Source of the DNA: Luteibacter sp. UNCMF331Sha3.1 | GTDB lineage: Bacteria > Pseudomonadota > Gammaproteobacteria > Xanthomonadales > Rhodanobacteraceae | Length of the DNA: 64,000 bases | Direction: 5' to 3' | NCBI RefSeq assembly: GCF_900109915.1 | Contig: NZ_FOBU01000002.1 | Coordinates: 1,195,170 to 1,259,169, forward strand | Shown here: in pieces, positions 44,561 to 53,877 of the stretch | Numbering within the stretch: position 1 is the stretch's first letter | How the letters are laid out: every line of letters begins with the position of its first letter | Translations under genes and position numbers: made by a program | Notes under the pieces: generated by a model | Databases searched by the model: none | The model's input: the letters and a program-made list of their open reading frames with translations, nothing else | Told to the model about the DNA's origin: nothing

Positions 44561-44757
44561 AGCGCATCCATCAGGGGCGAGACGTCCAGCCCACGATGCG
44601 ATCAAGGACGGTGCGCTCGCCACGGCGAGAGTGGGTCGGCTTCGGGAACGGAGCGACCTTGGAGCCGCTCATTGTTCCCGTTCCGTCCGGGCCCTCAAGG
44701 AACGTTACTGACGTTTCTTGTCGGTTCCTGCGGTCGGCTTGCCGGGCCGGCGAAGGA

Positions 44758-47178
44758 TCACGGCGTAAGCGTCAGCGATTCGCCCACCCGAAGTGCGATG
44801 TCCTTCGTCCACATGCCCGCCTTCACCCGCGTTCTCTCCCCACCCACGCTCCGCACCGTGAGCGATGCGACTTTCCCGCGCTTCCATGTCAGGTCGACCT
44901 GAAACCCGCCGCGCGCACCGATGCCTGTCACGCTGCCCGCCGCCGCCCAGGCCTCCGGCAAGGCCGGCAGCAACTCGATCAACCCCGGTCGCGACGACAT
45001 CACCATCTCCAGCATCGCCACCGGCGTGCCGTAGTTCGCATCGATCTGGAACGCGTCGTGCTCGTCGTCCAGCTGGTACATGTCGAACAGGTTCGGCGCG
45101 GTACCGTTGCTCCGGTTCTTCGCCGGCGACAGGTTGGTGACGATGAGCCGGTAGGCCTTCGCGGCGTCGCCGAGGCGCGCCCAGCACATCGCGCGCCATG
45201 CGCAGGCCCAGCCGTAGCCGCCGGTGCCCCGGGCTTCGAGCAGTCGGGTCACCCCGTCGATCAGTTCGCGCGGGCTCTGATCCTTGCGAATCCGGTCGCC
45301 CGGGAAGAAGCCGACCAGTGGCGACAGGTGCCGATGCTCGTGTTCGCCGAGGTCGTCGGGCGTCATCCATTCCTCGAGCCAGCCGGTCTTTGGGCTGACG
45401 CGCGGCAGGTAGAGTCGCGCCTGCAGTCCCGCGATCGTCGCGGCGTATCCGGCGTCCTTGCCCAGAAGCTCGCTCGCCTTGCGGTAATTTTCGAACAGAT
45501 CCCAGACCCATTCCTGCGAATACGTGTTGCCCTTGGCGTCGGTCGGCCCGTGCTCGGGCGACCAGTCGGCATCGTCGATCAGCACGTCACGCGTGGTGCC
45601 GGTGGCCGGATCTTTCACGCTGGCGGTGATCAGTCGCGATTCCCAGAACGCGCAGGCGCCCTTGAGCACGGGGTAGATGCGCGCGAGGTACGCAAGGTCC
45701 GGGTTGTACTGGTAGTGCTGCCACAGGTTGTTGCACAGCCACGCGTTGCCGGCCGGATGCCAGCGCCATCCACCGCCGCCGTAGATGTTGGTGGAGATGC
45801 CGACGGTCCAGCCGGCGACCTTGCCGGTGCTGTTGCGATAGCCATTGCGCGGGTCGTTGTAATGGTCGCGGGTGAGGGCGGTCCAGGCGTCGACCTGGCT
45901 CAGGCAGTACTCGGTGAACGGGTCGAAGCACGATGGCAGGCCCGCGCGATCGGGGAGCCAGTAGTTCATCTGGATGTTGATGTCGTTGTGGTAATCCGCG
46001 AACCACGGCGACAGGTTGCCGTCGAGCCACAGACCCTGCAATCCGGTCGGCAGGCTGTCGCGCGAGCCGGCGATGGTCAGGTAGCGGCCGTACTGGAGAT
46101 AGGTGGCCTCGAGTTCCGGGTCCGGCGGCGATCCGGCGGCGGCGCGCGACTGAAGGCGCGTCCACGTATCCATCGCGCGCTGTGCCCTGGTCGACGTGCC
46201 GAAGTCCACCTGCATCGTGTCGAACAGCGCGCGGTGATCGGCGACGTGGGTATGCAACAGGGTGGCCGGCGTCTGCGTCGACGCCGCCGTGGTCTTCCGG
46301 ATCGCCAGCGTCAGCGGATCGATCGACGGGTCCATGTAGTTCTTGCTCAGCGACGGCGTGTAATTGGTGCCGCCGCAGACGACGATCGTAAGTGTGGAGC
46401 AGTTCGCAAAACGGAGCTTTCCCGCATCGGAGACGACGGTGCCCGACGATGTCAGAGCTGTGACGTTCGTCGCATAACGGAGACCGTTTTCGAGCGCGCC
46501 TTCGAAATGGCTGCTCGCTTTCCCGTCGCTGCGCGTCGTGTCGTCGTGCATCCCGCGCAGCGTCACCGCGCCTGTGAACGAGCCTCCGCCGGACTGGGTC
46601 AGGTGGATGACGATCACGTCGTCGGGGTGGCTGGCGAACACGTCCCACGCGTAGGCCGCGCCGTCCTTGCGATACGAGATGCGCAGCACGCCCTGGCCCA
46701 GATCCAGCTCGCGCCGGTAATCGGTGACGCGGTTCGCGTCGTGTCCCTCGACCGACAGGTACAGTTTCGCAAGCATGACGAAGGCACCGAAGTGCCCCGT
46801 GGTGTAGTCGAACTGGCCGTCGTCGCCGAGCACGACGTCGCGTTTCCCGAGCCACATCGAAGCATCGGTGAGGTAGAAGAACGTCGACGACGGATCGCCG
46901 CCGACCAGCGCACCCATCCGGCCATTGCCCACCGGCAACCCCTCGCGAAGCGCATTCGATTCGGGGGCGGGGGTGTCGTACCAGAGCGTGTGCTTTCCCT
47001 CGGCCGCCGGCATCGGGCCCGACGGGCGCCGCACCGTCCCGCCTTCCGCGAATCGGGGTAGCGAGAGCCACGGAAGCATGGCCGCCAGGGTGGCCGTCAT
47101 GCCCAGGAACCGTCGCCGGTCCATCGCATCGGCGCGCGTTTCGGTCGGAACCGTCGTCGGATCGGCGTCGCTCGTCAT
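44758..47178 (-). CDS. Tat-exported GH95 glycoside hydrolase (alpha-fucosidase/galactosidase-type)
   Basis: About 806 residues. A twin-arginine signal (DRRRFLGMTATLAAML, some 18 residues in) marks export in folded form. The GH95 plan is visible: an N-terminal beta-sandwich (ALREGLPVGNGRMGALVGG), YHNDINIQMNYW (the catalytic Asn pair region), WSPEHG (the acid Glu), RWHPAGNAWLC and FQIDANYGTP (Asp near the end). GH95 enzymes act on alpha-1,2-L-fucose or alpha-L-galactose; the exact preference is not readable. It is divergent from a TonB receptor-GH27 operon across a 278-base region with two shared sites, so it belongs to one glycan-use locus. Confidence 0.92.
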   Translation of the reverse strand: MTSDADPTTVPTETRADAMDRRRFLGMTATLAAMLPWLSLPRFAEGGTVRRPSGPMPAAEGKHTLWYDTPAPESNALREGLPVGNGRMGALVGGDPSSTFFYLTDASMWLGKRDVVLGDDGQFDYTTGHFGAFVMLAKLYLSVEGHDANRVTDYRRELDLGQGVLRISYRKDGAAYAWDVFASHPDDVIVIHLTQSGGGSFTGAVTLRGMHDDTTRSDGKASSHFEGALENGLRYATNVTALTSSGTVVSDAGKLRFANCSTLTIVVCGGTNYTPSLSKNYMDPSIDPLTLAIRKTTAASTQTPATLLHTHVADHRALFDTMQVDFGTSTRAQRAMDTWTRLQSRAAAGSPPDPELEATYLQYGRYLTIAGSRDSLPTGLQGLWLDGNLSPWFADYHNDINIQMNYWLPDRAGLPSCFDPFTEYCLSQVDAWTALTRDHYNDPRNGYRNSTGKVAGWTVGISTNIYGGGGWRWHPAGNAWLCNNLWQHYQYNPDLAYLARIYPVLKGACAFWESRLITASVKDPATGTTRDVLIDDADWSPEHGPTDAKGNTYSQEWVWDLFENYRKASELLGKDAGYAATIAGLQARLYLPRVSPKTGWLEEWMTPDDLGEHEHRHLSPLVGFFPGDRIRKDQSPRELIDGVTRLLEARGTGGYGWACAWRAMCWARLGDAAKAYRLIVTNLSPAKNRSNGTAPNLFDMYQLDDEHDAFQIDANYGTPVAMLEMVMSSRPGLIELLPALPEAWAAAGSVTGIGARGGFQVDLTWKRGKVASLTVRSVGGERTRVKAGMWTKDIALRVGESLTLTP

Positions 47179-47204
47179 CGGCGGTACGGAGCCCCCGGGA
47201 ATTG

Positions 47205-47219
47205 ATTTGTAAGACAAAT
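47205..47219. promoter_or_regulatory. candidate operator 1 of the glycan locus
   Basis: ATTTGT-AAG-ACAAAT is a perfect six-base inverted repeat. It fits the TNGT-N3-ACNA pattern bound by FadR/VanR-type GntR regulators. It lies 27-41 bases ahead of the GH95 start, where it would overlap the transcription start. No GntR gene is in the window. Confidence 0.45.
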
Positions 47220-47295
47220 AAATCTAAGCCGTGGCTATGACGCTTGTCATGCTGCGGCGCAGCTTGTTGGAAACGCCGAACCTAGGCAACGATGA

Positions 47296-47310
47296 ATAAG
47301 TACGACAAAT
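47296..47310. promoter_or_regulatory. candidate operator 2 of the glycan locus
   Basis: ATAAGTACGACAAAT matches site 1 at 12 of 15 positions in the same orientation, 91 bases away, and lies 147 bases before the TonB receptor start. It is less symmetric than site 1. The two copies in one divergent promoter region suggest joint control. Confidence 0.4.
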
Positions 47311-47456
47311 GAGCGGAAGCTGCGAACCGTCAGTCGGGTCGAGGGGATGGGGAAAACGCTTGGTGGTGCCGTCATGGGGAACGGCTCCGATGAGCGTAGA
47401 GCGGCAGGCCGTGAGTGCTTATCGGGGTATTCCACAATGTGTCGGGGAGGGTAACC

Positions 47457-50336
47457 ATGCAGCTGACGAAATTGGCGGTCGCCGTGCGGCGTTCGCTTGT
47501 GGCGACGAGTGTCGCCTGGATGGCGGGCTACGGCGTAGCGGCTTATGCGCAGACCGCGCCGGATGCAGCGCCCGCCGGGGCACAGACGGCGCCCACGCCG
47601 CCGAAGCCGGCCAAGCCGGCTGATGGCGAAAAGAAGATCACCGAGATGGGCGAGATGACCGTCACCGGTCAGCTGGCGGCCCTGCAGCGCGCCCAGGCGA
47701 TCAAACAGGATTCGGTCAACACCGTCGATTCCATCTCGGCGGAAGAAGCGGGCAAGTTCCCCGACCCGAACGTGGCCGACGCGCTTCAGCGCGTGCCGGG
47801 CGTGTCGGTGAACCGCAGCGGCGGCGAGTCGAGCCAGATCGCGGTGCGCGGCTTCGGTCCCGAGTTCGTCGCCGTCACCATCAACAGCCGTCCGATGGCC
47901 ACGGCCTCCGGCTCGCGCGCGTTCAACTTCGACGTGCTGCCGTCGGAAATCATCAGCGTCGCGCAGGTCAACAAGACCTCGTCGGCCGACATCACGGAAG
48001 TCGACATCGGCGGCGTCGTGGACATCCAGACGGCGCGTCCGCTGGACTTCAGCAGCTACCACGGCGCGTGGAGCGCGGCAGGGGTGAACAGCAACCTGAC
48101 CGGCGACTGGAAGGGCAAGACCACGCCGAAGGCCTCGGGCCTGTTCGGCTGGACGAATCAGGATCACACCTTCGGCTGGATGGCTTCGGCGTCGTACTAC
48201 AAGCGCAAGGACACCCAGCTCAACACGCAGGCGGGTTCCTGGTACGCCAACCAGAACATCTCGCAGCTGTCCAACCTGAGCGACCCGAGCTTCACCAATG
48301 TCTCGGTGCCGGAAACGCTGTCGAGCAACGTGGTCGACGAGACGCGCGTCCGCAAGGGCGTCAGCGGCGCCATCGACTGGAAGCCGATCGATCAGCTCAC
48401 GGTGCAGTTCGACACGTTGTATTCGAGCTACAAGGTCGACCCGTTCATCCATTATTTCGGTGAATACGGCAACACCGCGGATATCCAGTCGCTTACCACC
48501 GACGCCAACAACACGGTTACGAGCTTCGTCCGTAACGGCTCCGGCCCGAACGTGATGGCGAACGACTATGTGCAGTCGTACCAGCCCAGCTACGAGAAGA
48601 GCTACCAGAACGGCCTCAACGTCGCGTTCGATTTCGACCAGTCGACGAAGCTCAGCCTCGACATCTCCAACTCCAAGGCGTGGAACAAGGAAAGCCCGAA
48701 CGGCTACTTCCTCGTGATCGGTACCAAGAACTTCGGTACCAACCCGACCTGGACGAATAACGGCAACGACCAGCCGCCGAGCTACTCGAACCTGCTGTCG
48801 CCCACCAGCCTGGATGGGCTCAAGGCGCACTGCTGTAACGCCGGCTCCGGCAACAACGTGACCGACAAGGTCGACAACTACCAGCTCAAGCTGGACAAGT
48901 CGTTCACCGACGGCACCCTGTCGCGGTTGGTGGTCGGCGTGCAGTACACCAAGGACACGGTAAAGCAGATCAGCTGGGGTACGCCGAACAGCATCCTCTG
49001 CAACGCGTATTGCGGTTACAACGTGGACGTGCCGGCGGATGCCGTGGGCGCCTACGTGTACACGGCGCCTCCAAAGATCCACGGTGTCTCGTCGCCCGGC
49101 CAGCCGGAACAGTGGGTGCAGTACGACCCGCGTGCCTATCTTGCCTATTTGGCATCGCCGGCCGCGTACAACCAGCTTCCTGCCGACAAGCGCGACGCGC
49201 TGCTCGCCGGCCTGGCCGCCAATGGTGGCACCCTCGACGCCGCCCCGAACCTGGGCAGCTTCAACCAGGTGGGCGAAAAGAAGAAGGCGTTCTTCGCCAA
49301 GGCCGTGTTCGAAGGCACGCTGTGGGACATGCCGTGGGCCGTCGACGCCGGCGTGCGCTACCTGCACGTGGCTTCCACGTCCACCGCGGTCAACCAGCCG
49401 CCGATCGCGTATCGCATCGATCCGAACGACACCAGCAACGGTCAGGTGACCCTCGGCCCCCTGGCGCCGCAGTCGGACACGGGCGGTTACCACAAGTGGA
49501 TGCCGTCGCTGAACTTCAAGTGGAACCTGCTGGATAACCTGATCTACCGTTTCTCGTGGTCGAAGTCGCTGACGCCGCCGGCGCTGAGCAACCTCTACTA
49601 CAACCGCAGCTTCGGCACGCGTCCCAACTCGCTCACCATCTCGCAGGGTAACCCGCAGCTGCAGCCCTACACGTCGCGCAACTTCGACATGGGTCTGGAG
49701 TGGTACATCAACGACGCGAGCTACGTCGCCGTCGAAGGGTTCGTCAAGCGGGTGGGCAACTTCAGCACGATCGTGAGCACGCCCGTGCCGTTCCTGACCA
49801 ACGAGAACACCGGTCAGCCCTTCATCTGGTCGCTGACGCAGCCCATCAACCTGAATTCGTCGAAGATCTACGGCGAAGAGGCCACGTTCAATTACCAGTT
49901 CAAGAACGTGCTGCCCGATCCGTTCGACGGCCTGGGCTTCGCGCTGAACTACACGCACGTGAAGAGCAGCACGCAGCTGAACGAGGGCGTCATCGCTTCG
50001 TCGGGCAAGTTCGCGGTGCCGGGTATCGGCGATTCCGCCAACGCCAGCCTCTATTACGAGAAGGGTCCGGTGCAGGTGCGCGCCGCGTACAACTGGCGCG
50101 GCAAGTACCTGGAGAGCATCTCCTACGGTGCGGGTTCCACGCCGGCCACGCGTAGCGCGTATGGACAGGTGGACCTGAGCGCGAGCTATGACATCAATAA
50201 GCACCTGACGGTGTTCGCGTCCGGCACCAATCTCACGCACGAGCACCTGTACGACTACTCGGAATACCGCAACCGCTTCCTGTACGCCGAAGCCAACGGT
50301 ACCGTCTACACCATCGGCCTGCGGGGTACGTTCTGA
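47457..50336 (+). CDS. TonB-dependent receptor for a glycan
   Basis: About 959 residues: an outer-membrane barrel that imports an oligosaccharide with energy from TonB. A signal peptide (MQLTKLAVAVRRSLVATS, cut near AYAQ) is followed by a plug domain (EMGEMTVTGQLAALQRAQA, DALQRVPGVSVNRSGGESSQIAVRGFG, the 'VPGVSV' and 'IRGFG' signatures) and a 22-strand barrel that ends in TIGLRGTF with C-terminal Phe. It is of the TonB type found in Xanthomonas carbohydrate-use loci. GGAGGGTAACC precedes the ATG. It is translationally coupled to the GH27 gene (TGATG) and divergent from the GH95 gene. Confidence 0.94.
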   Translation: MQLTKLAVAVRRSLVATSVAWMAGYGVAAYAQTAPDAAPAGAQTAPTPPKPAKPADGEKKITEMGEMTVTGQLAALQRAQAIKQDSVNTVDSISAEEAGKFPDPNVADALQRVPGVSVNRSGGESSQIAVRGFGPEFVAVTINSRPMATASGSRAFNFDVLPSEIISVAQVNKTSSADITEVDIGGVVDIQTARPLDFSSYHGAWSAAGVNSNLTGDWKGKTTPKASGLFGWTNQDHTFGWMASASYYKRKDTQLNTQAGSWYANQNISQLSNLSDPSFTNVSVPETLSSNVVDETRVRKGVSGAIDWKPIDQLTVQFDTLYSSYKVDPFIHYFGEYGNTADIQSLTTDANNTVTSFVRNGSGPNVMANDYVQSYQPSYEKSYQNGLNVAFDFDQSTKLSLDISNSKAWNKESPNGYFLVIGTKNFGTNPTWTNNGNDQPPSYSNLLSPTSLDGLKAHCCNAGSGNNVTDKVDNYQLKLDKSFTDGTLSRLVVGVQYTKDTVKQISWGTPNSILCNAYCGYNVDVPADAVGAYVYTAPPKIHGVSSPGQPEQWVQYDPRAYLAYLASPAAYNQLPADKRDALLAGLAANGGTLDAAPNLGSFNQVGEKKKAFFAKAVFEGTLWDMPWAVDAGVRYLHVASTSTAVNQPPIAYRIDPNDTSNGQVTLGPLAPQSDTGGYHKWMPSLNFKWNLLDNLIYRFSWSKSLTPPALSNLYYNRSFGTRPNSLTISQGNPQLQPYTSRNFDMGLEWYINDASYVAVEGFVKRVGNFSTIVSTPVPFLTNENTGQPFIWSLTQPINLNSSKIYGEEATFNYQFKNVLPDPFDGLGFALNYTHVKSSTQLNEGVIASSGKFAVPGIGDSANASLYYEKGPVQVRAAYNWRGKYLESISYGAGSTPATRSAYGQVDLSASYDINKHLTVFASGTNLTHEHLYDYSEYRNRFLYAEANGTVYTIGLRGTF

Positions 50337-51559
50337 TGGCGCGCACGATGCATGCGATGAGCGACACCCTGAAAGGCGTCCTGCGTGGGGCCGCCCTCGG
50401 CACGCTGATGTGCGCGGCGGGCATCGCCGCCACACCGGCGCAGGCCGACGATGCCTCGGGAGCCCTGCCGCAGATGGGCTTCAACAACTGGAACTCCACG
50501 CACTGTCGCGCGGAGTTCGACGAAGCGATGATCCGCGGCATCGCCGACAAGTTCATCAGCCTCGGTCTGCGTGATGCCGGCTATACGTACGTCAACATCG
50601 ACGACTGCTGGGCCAACTGGCAGCGCGACAAGGACGGCAAACTGCAGCCGAATCCGAAGCGTTTCCCAAGCGGCATCAAGGCGCTTGCCGGCTATATCCA
50701 CGAGCGTGGGCTGAAGTTCGGCCTGTACTCGAGCGCCGGCACGTCCACCTGCGAGCCGCTGCAGGAAAACCGCGGTTTCCCGGGTGGTCTCGGCCACGAG
50801 AAGGATGATGCGAAGTCGTTCGCGTCGTGGGACGTCGATTACCTCAAGTACGACAACTGCAACAACAAGAAGCTCGACGCCCACAAGCGCTATACCGACA
50901 TGGCGGAAGCCTTGCGCAACAGCGGTCGGAAGATCTTCTTCAGCATGTGCGAATGGGGCGAGAACAAGCCCTGGCTATGGGCGAGCAAGGACCCGGTCGA
51001 CGCCGGTTCCTGGCGCACCACGGGCGACATCAGCGACAACTACCCGTCGATGCTGAAGATCTTCAAGGAGAATGTCGTTCTCGACCAGTACGCGAGCCTC
51101 GGTCACTGGAACGATCCCGACATGCTCGAAGTGGGCAACGGCGGCATGACCGACGTCGAATACCGCAGCCACTTCAGCCTGTGGTCGATCATGGCCTCGC
51201 CGCTGCTCATCGGCACCGACCTGCGGACCATCAAGCCGGAAGCGCTGAAGATCCTGCTCAACAAGGACGTGATTGCCATCGACCAGGATCCGCTGGGCGT
51301 GCAGGGCAAGCAGGTGCGCGACAAGGACGGCATCCATGTGATCGTGAAGCCGCTGAAGGACGGCGGCCGCGCCGTGGCCGTGTTCAACGAGGGCGACAAG
51401 GCGAAGGACGTGACCGTGGCGGCGACCGAGATCGGCCTCAAGGCCGGCGGCAGCTACACCATGCGCGACCTCTGGGCCCACACGGACGCCAAGGGCGACG
51501 GCTCGATCAAGACGAAGCTCGAGCCGCACGCCACCGTGATGTACCGCATCAGTCAGTAA
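50336..51559 (+). CDS. exported GH27 alpha-galactosidase
   Basis: About 407 residues with a signal peptide (LRGAALGTLMCAAGIAATPA). GFNNWNSTHC, YVNIDDCWANW, FGLYSSAGTSTC and DYLKYDNCN (nucleophile Asp about residue 173), then WRTTGDI (acid/base Asp about 231) and PLLIGTDLR are the GH27 signature series. It should remove alpha-linked galactose (some members act on beta-L-arabinopyranose). The ATG shares a base with the receptor stop. With GH95 it would strip galactosyl and fucosyl/L-galactosyl side chains from a plant glycan, such as xyloglucan or galactomannan side groups. A strong terminator follows. Confidence 0.95.
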   Translation: MARTMHAMSDTLKGVLRGAALGTLMCAAGIAATPAQADDASGALPQMGFNNWNSTHCRAEFDEAMIRGIADKFISLGLRDAGYTYVNIDDCWANWQRDKDGKLQPNPKRFPSGIKALAGYIHERGLKFGLYSSAGTSTCEPLQENRGFPGGLGHEKDDAKSFASWDVDYLKYDNCNNKKLDAHKRYTDMAEALRNSGRKIFFSMCEWGENKPWLWASKDPVDAGSWRTTGDISDNYPSMLKIFKENVVLDQYASLGHWNDPDMLEVGNGGMTDVEYRSHFSLWSIMASPLLIGTDLRTIKPEALKILLNKDVIAIDQDPLGVQGKQVRDKDGIHVIVKPLKDGGRAVAVFNEGDKAKDVTVAATEIGLKAGGSYTMRDLWAHTDAKGDGSIKTKLEPHATVMYRISQ

Positions 51560-51568
51560 GTGAAGTGC

Positions 51569-51598
51569 AGCGACCGGGCCCAGGGCCCGGTCGCTTTT
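51569..51598 (+). terminator. rho-independent terminator after the TBDR-GH27 operon
   Basis: AGCGACCGGGCCC and GGGCCCGGTCGCT form a nearly perfect palindrome followed by four T, ten bases after the GH27 stop. Confidence 0.88.
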
Positions 51599-51696
51599 CC
51601 CGCGTTGCTTGGCCTCGTGTGTCCACCGGGGCGACGACCTTTTCACATCGCGCTGCCGCATGGGATCGCAGTCTCCTACCACCCAAGGAGACCCCC

Positions 51697-52131
51697 ATGA
51701 CCACGATGACCCTCCCCGAACTTGCAAAGAAGATGGCTGGCATCGATTTCTCGATGCTCCAGACCCACACCGCGTCCGGCGAGATCGCCGGGCGACCGAT
51801 GAGCAACAACGGTGACGTCGAATACGACGGTGATAGCTGGTTCTTCGCCTATGAGGACGCGAACTTCGTCGGTGAGCTCGAAGCCAATCCGGCGTGCGCG
51901 CTGTCCTTTACCGGATCGAAATCGCTGCTGGGCAAGCCGCCGCTGTTCGTCGCCGTGGAAGGTCGCGGCGAGATCATCCGCGAGAAGGCGCAGTTCGAAC
52001 GGCATTGGCAGGACAGCATGAAGCGCTGGTTCAAGGACGGCACCGACACACCGGGCATGGTGCTCATCAAGGTCCACGCCGTTCGCATCACATGGTGGGA
52101 AGGCGAGGACGAGGGCGAGATCCGGGTCTGA
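51697..52131 (+). CDS. pyridoxamine-5'-phosphate-oxidase-fold general stress protein
   Basis: A 144-residue protein with the split-barrel flavin-binding fold: GRPMSNNGDVEYDGDSWFFAYEDANFVGELEANPACALSF (in parts), LFVAVEGRGEIIREKAQFERHW and VRITWWEG near the end. The pattern matches the 'general stress protein' type of PPOx proteins (a Xanthomonas member is known to bind FMN), often induced by salt or oxidative stress. AAGGAG precedes the ATG. It stands alone, with a terminator before and a hairpin after it. It probably binds FMN or F420-like cofactors; activity unknown. Confidence 0.88.
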   Translation: MTTMTLPELAKKMAGIDFSMLQTHTASGEIAGRPMSNNGDVEYDGDSWFFAYEDANFVGELEANPACALSFTGSKSLLGKPPLFVAVEGRGEIIREKAQFERHWQDSMKRWFKDGTDTPGMVLIKVHAVRITWWEGEDEGEIRV

Positions 52132-52162
52132 TCCGGCGATTCGCCGACCATGGACACGTGTG

Positions 52163-52191
52163 AGGGCAATCCGCGACGCGGGTTGCCCTTT
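52163..52191. terminator. bidirectional hairpin between convergent genes
   Basis: AGGGCAA and TTGCCCT pair around an inner CCGCG/CGCGG stem, between the stress protein gene and the convergent TPR gene. The T-run is short. Confidence 0.65.
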
Positions 52192-52224
52192 CCGTATCCG
52201 GCAGGTGCTCCCGGATCCTCTTCG

Positions 52225-53730
52225 CTAGGGATTCGCGGAGGTGACGTTGCCTGTCCGCGCGGACGCTTGCCCCGCGACCGCGCCACGGCGACCCGGCGAG
52301 TACGTCAGTGCCGTCTTAAATTCCCGCGCCGCATCGGCCTTCTTTCCCTGCAACAGCAGCAATTCGCCCAGTTGCTCGCGCGCGGGCACCACGGGGCCGG
52401 GGCTCACGGGCGGTTTCTCGAACGCGTCTTCTTCGTCGGCTGCCGCTCGCATCAATGCGACCGCGCCGCTAGCGTCGCCGTTCGCGGAAAGCTGCCACGC
52501 CTGCGCTTCCTTGAGCAACGCATCGGTTTCCATCGTCCAGTAGCCGCCGCCGCTGGCTTTCTGCGCCGCGAGGCTGGCCTTGAGCTGTGCGATATCCGCG
52601 TCGGCGGGCCGCGGCGTGCCGGCCCGCGCGTTTCCTAGCGCGCGTGCCCAATGAACCATGGCGGCCACGTTGGGTGCGGAGCCGGGGAGCACGTCGAGCT
52701 TCGCCGCCCGGTCCCAATCCTTCTGTTCCACCGCGACGCGCACCGCGATCGCCGTGGCCGAGTAGCCGGATTTGAATTGCCCGGCATTGATGTCCGGCAT
52801 CGCCTCGACGTCGGCGAGGATCGCCTCGGCGTCTTTCGTGCGACCGCTTTGCAGGTAGGCGTAGGTCAGGTAATCCATGGCATGGAGTTCTTCTCCCGTG
52901 TCGCCTTCCGCGTGCGCCGCCTTGCGCGCGGCCAGGTTCGACGTGATCGAATCGTTCCAGTAGCCCAGCCGCGTGAAGATGTGCGACGGCATGTGCAGGG
53001 CGTGCGGCACGGACGGCGCGATCTGTGCGTACGCGCGTGCGGCGGCGAGGCCCCGCGGCGCGAGATCGGGCGTGTCGTAGGCGTGGATGATGTAGTGCGC
53101 GAGACCGGGATGGTCGGGGTGGGCGCGGTAGATCGGCTCGAGGATCGCACCGGCCTTCTTCAGGTTGGCGTGCGTGCGATCCGACGGCGATGCCGTCGCG
53201 ACGAGCGAGAGCGCGTAGAACACCTGCGCCTCCACGTCGTTCGGATTGTCGTGCGCGACCTTGGCCATGGCTTGCGCATACCGCTCCGCGCGCACGTCCG
53301 CCGCGACGTTATCGGCATCCGTGTAATACGTGTTCAGCGCCTCGATGAAAGCCCGTTCGCGCGGCGTGCCCGCGTGCAGCGCCATCGCCTGCTTCACCTG
53401 CGCGGCGCCTTCGTGCAGCGCGTCCCCGGCAGGGGTGTCCCAGAGCTGGTGATAAAGCGACATCGCGATGCCCCAATGCGCGATGGCGCAGCGTTCGTCC
53501 TGCGCGGCGACCGCACGCATCGCCTTCTCGGCTTCGGTATACGCGAACGAGTGGAGCAGGGCGACGCCGCGTTCGAAGGCGGCCTGTACCTTGGGATCGC
53601 ACGAGGTGGGGAAGGTGATCCTGCCGAGCTTTTCCGGCGCGGGATGCGAGTGCATGTGCTCGCCATCGGCGGCGAAAGCGATCGGCGAAAGCAAGGTCGC
53701 CAGCAGGAAAGCCGTGATCCGATGAGCCAT
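52225..53730 (-). CDS. exported TPR-repeat protein
   Basis: A 501-residue protein with a signal peptide (MAHRITAFLLATLLSPIAFA). The mature part is all helical: FERGVALLHSFAYTEAEKAMRAV, CAIAHWGIAMSLYHQLW, VEAQVFYALSLVATA, LAHYIIHAYD, LTYAYLQSGRTKDAEAILADV and REQLGELLLLQGKKADAAREFKTALTYSP are tetratricopeptide-like repeats. GVALLHSFAY-x-EAE and the WGIAMS stretch occur in a proteobacterial periplasmic TPR family of unknown role. The 'HMHSHP' near the N-terminus may bind metal. It likely acts in the periplasm as a scaffold; partner unknown. Confidence 0.83.
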   Translation of the reverse strand: MAHRITAFLLATLLSPIAFAADGEHMHSHPAPEKLGRITFPTSCDPKVQAAFERGVALLHSFAYTEAEKAMRAVAAQDERCAIAHWGIAMSLYHQLWDTPAGDALHEGAAQVKQAMALHAGTPRERAFIEALNTYYTDADNVAADVRAERYAQAMAKVAHDNPNDVEAQVFYALSLVATASPSDRTHANLKKAGAILEPIYRAHPDHPGLAHYIIHAYDTPDLAPRGLAAARAYAQIAPSVPHALHMPSHIFTRLGYWNDSITSNLAARKAAHAEGDTGEELHAMDYLTYAYLQSGRTKDAEAILADVEAMPDINAGQFKSGYSATAIAVRVAVEQKDWDRAAKLDVLPGSAPNVAAMVHWARALGNARAGTPRPADADIAQLKASLAAQKASGGGYWTMETDALLKEAQAWQLSANGDASGAVALMRAAADEEDAFEKPPVSPGPVVPAREQLGELLLLQGKKADAAREFKTALTYSPGRRGAVAGQASARTGNVTSANP

Positions 53731-53877
53731 GCGCGTGTCCCCCGGGTGTCTCCAGCGGAGAGCATACGCCCGGCGCTCACGCGATAGCCACCCGTGTGCG
53801 CGTCCTTCACCGCGAATCCAGTCGTTCGCGACAAGGCCTCCTCTACCGTCGAGGCCTACGCGCTGCCCGGGTCACGC

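Noticed and set aside
47247-50435. A 1062-codon open frame on the minus strand opposite the TonB-dependent receptor.
   Set aside because: It mirrors the codon periodicity of the receptor gene in GC-rich DNA; the protein has no family features and the plus-strand gene is certain.
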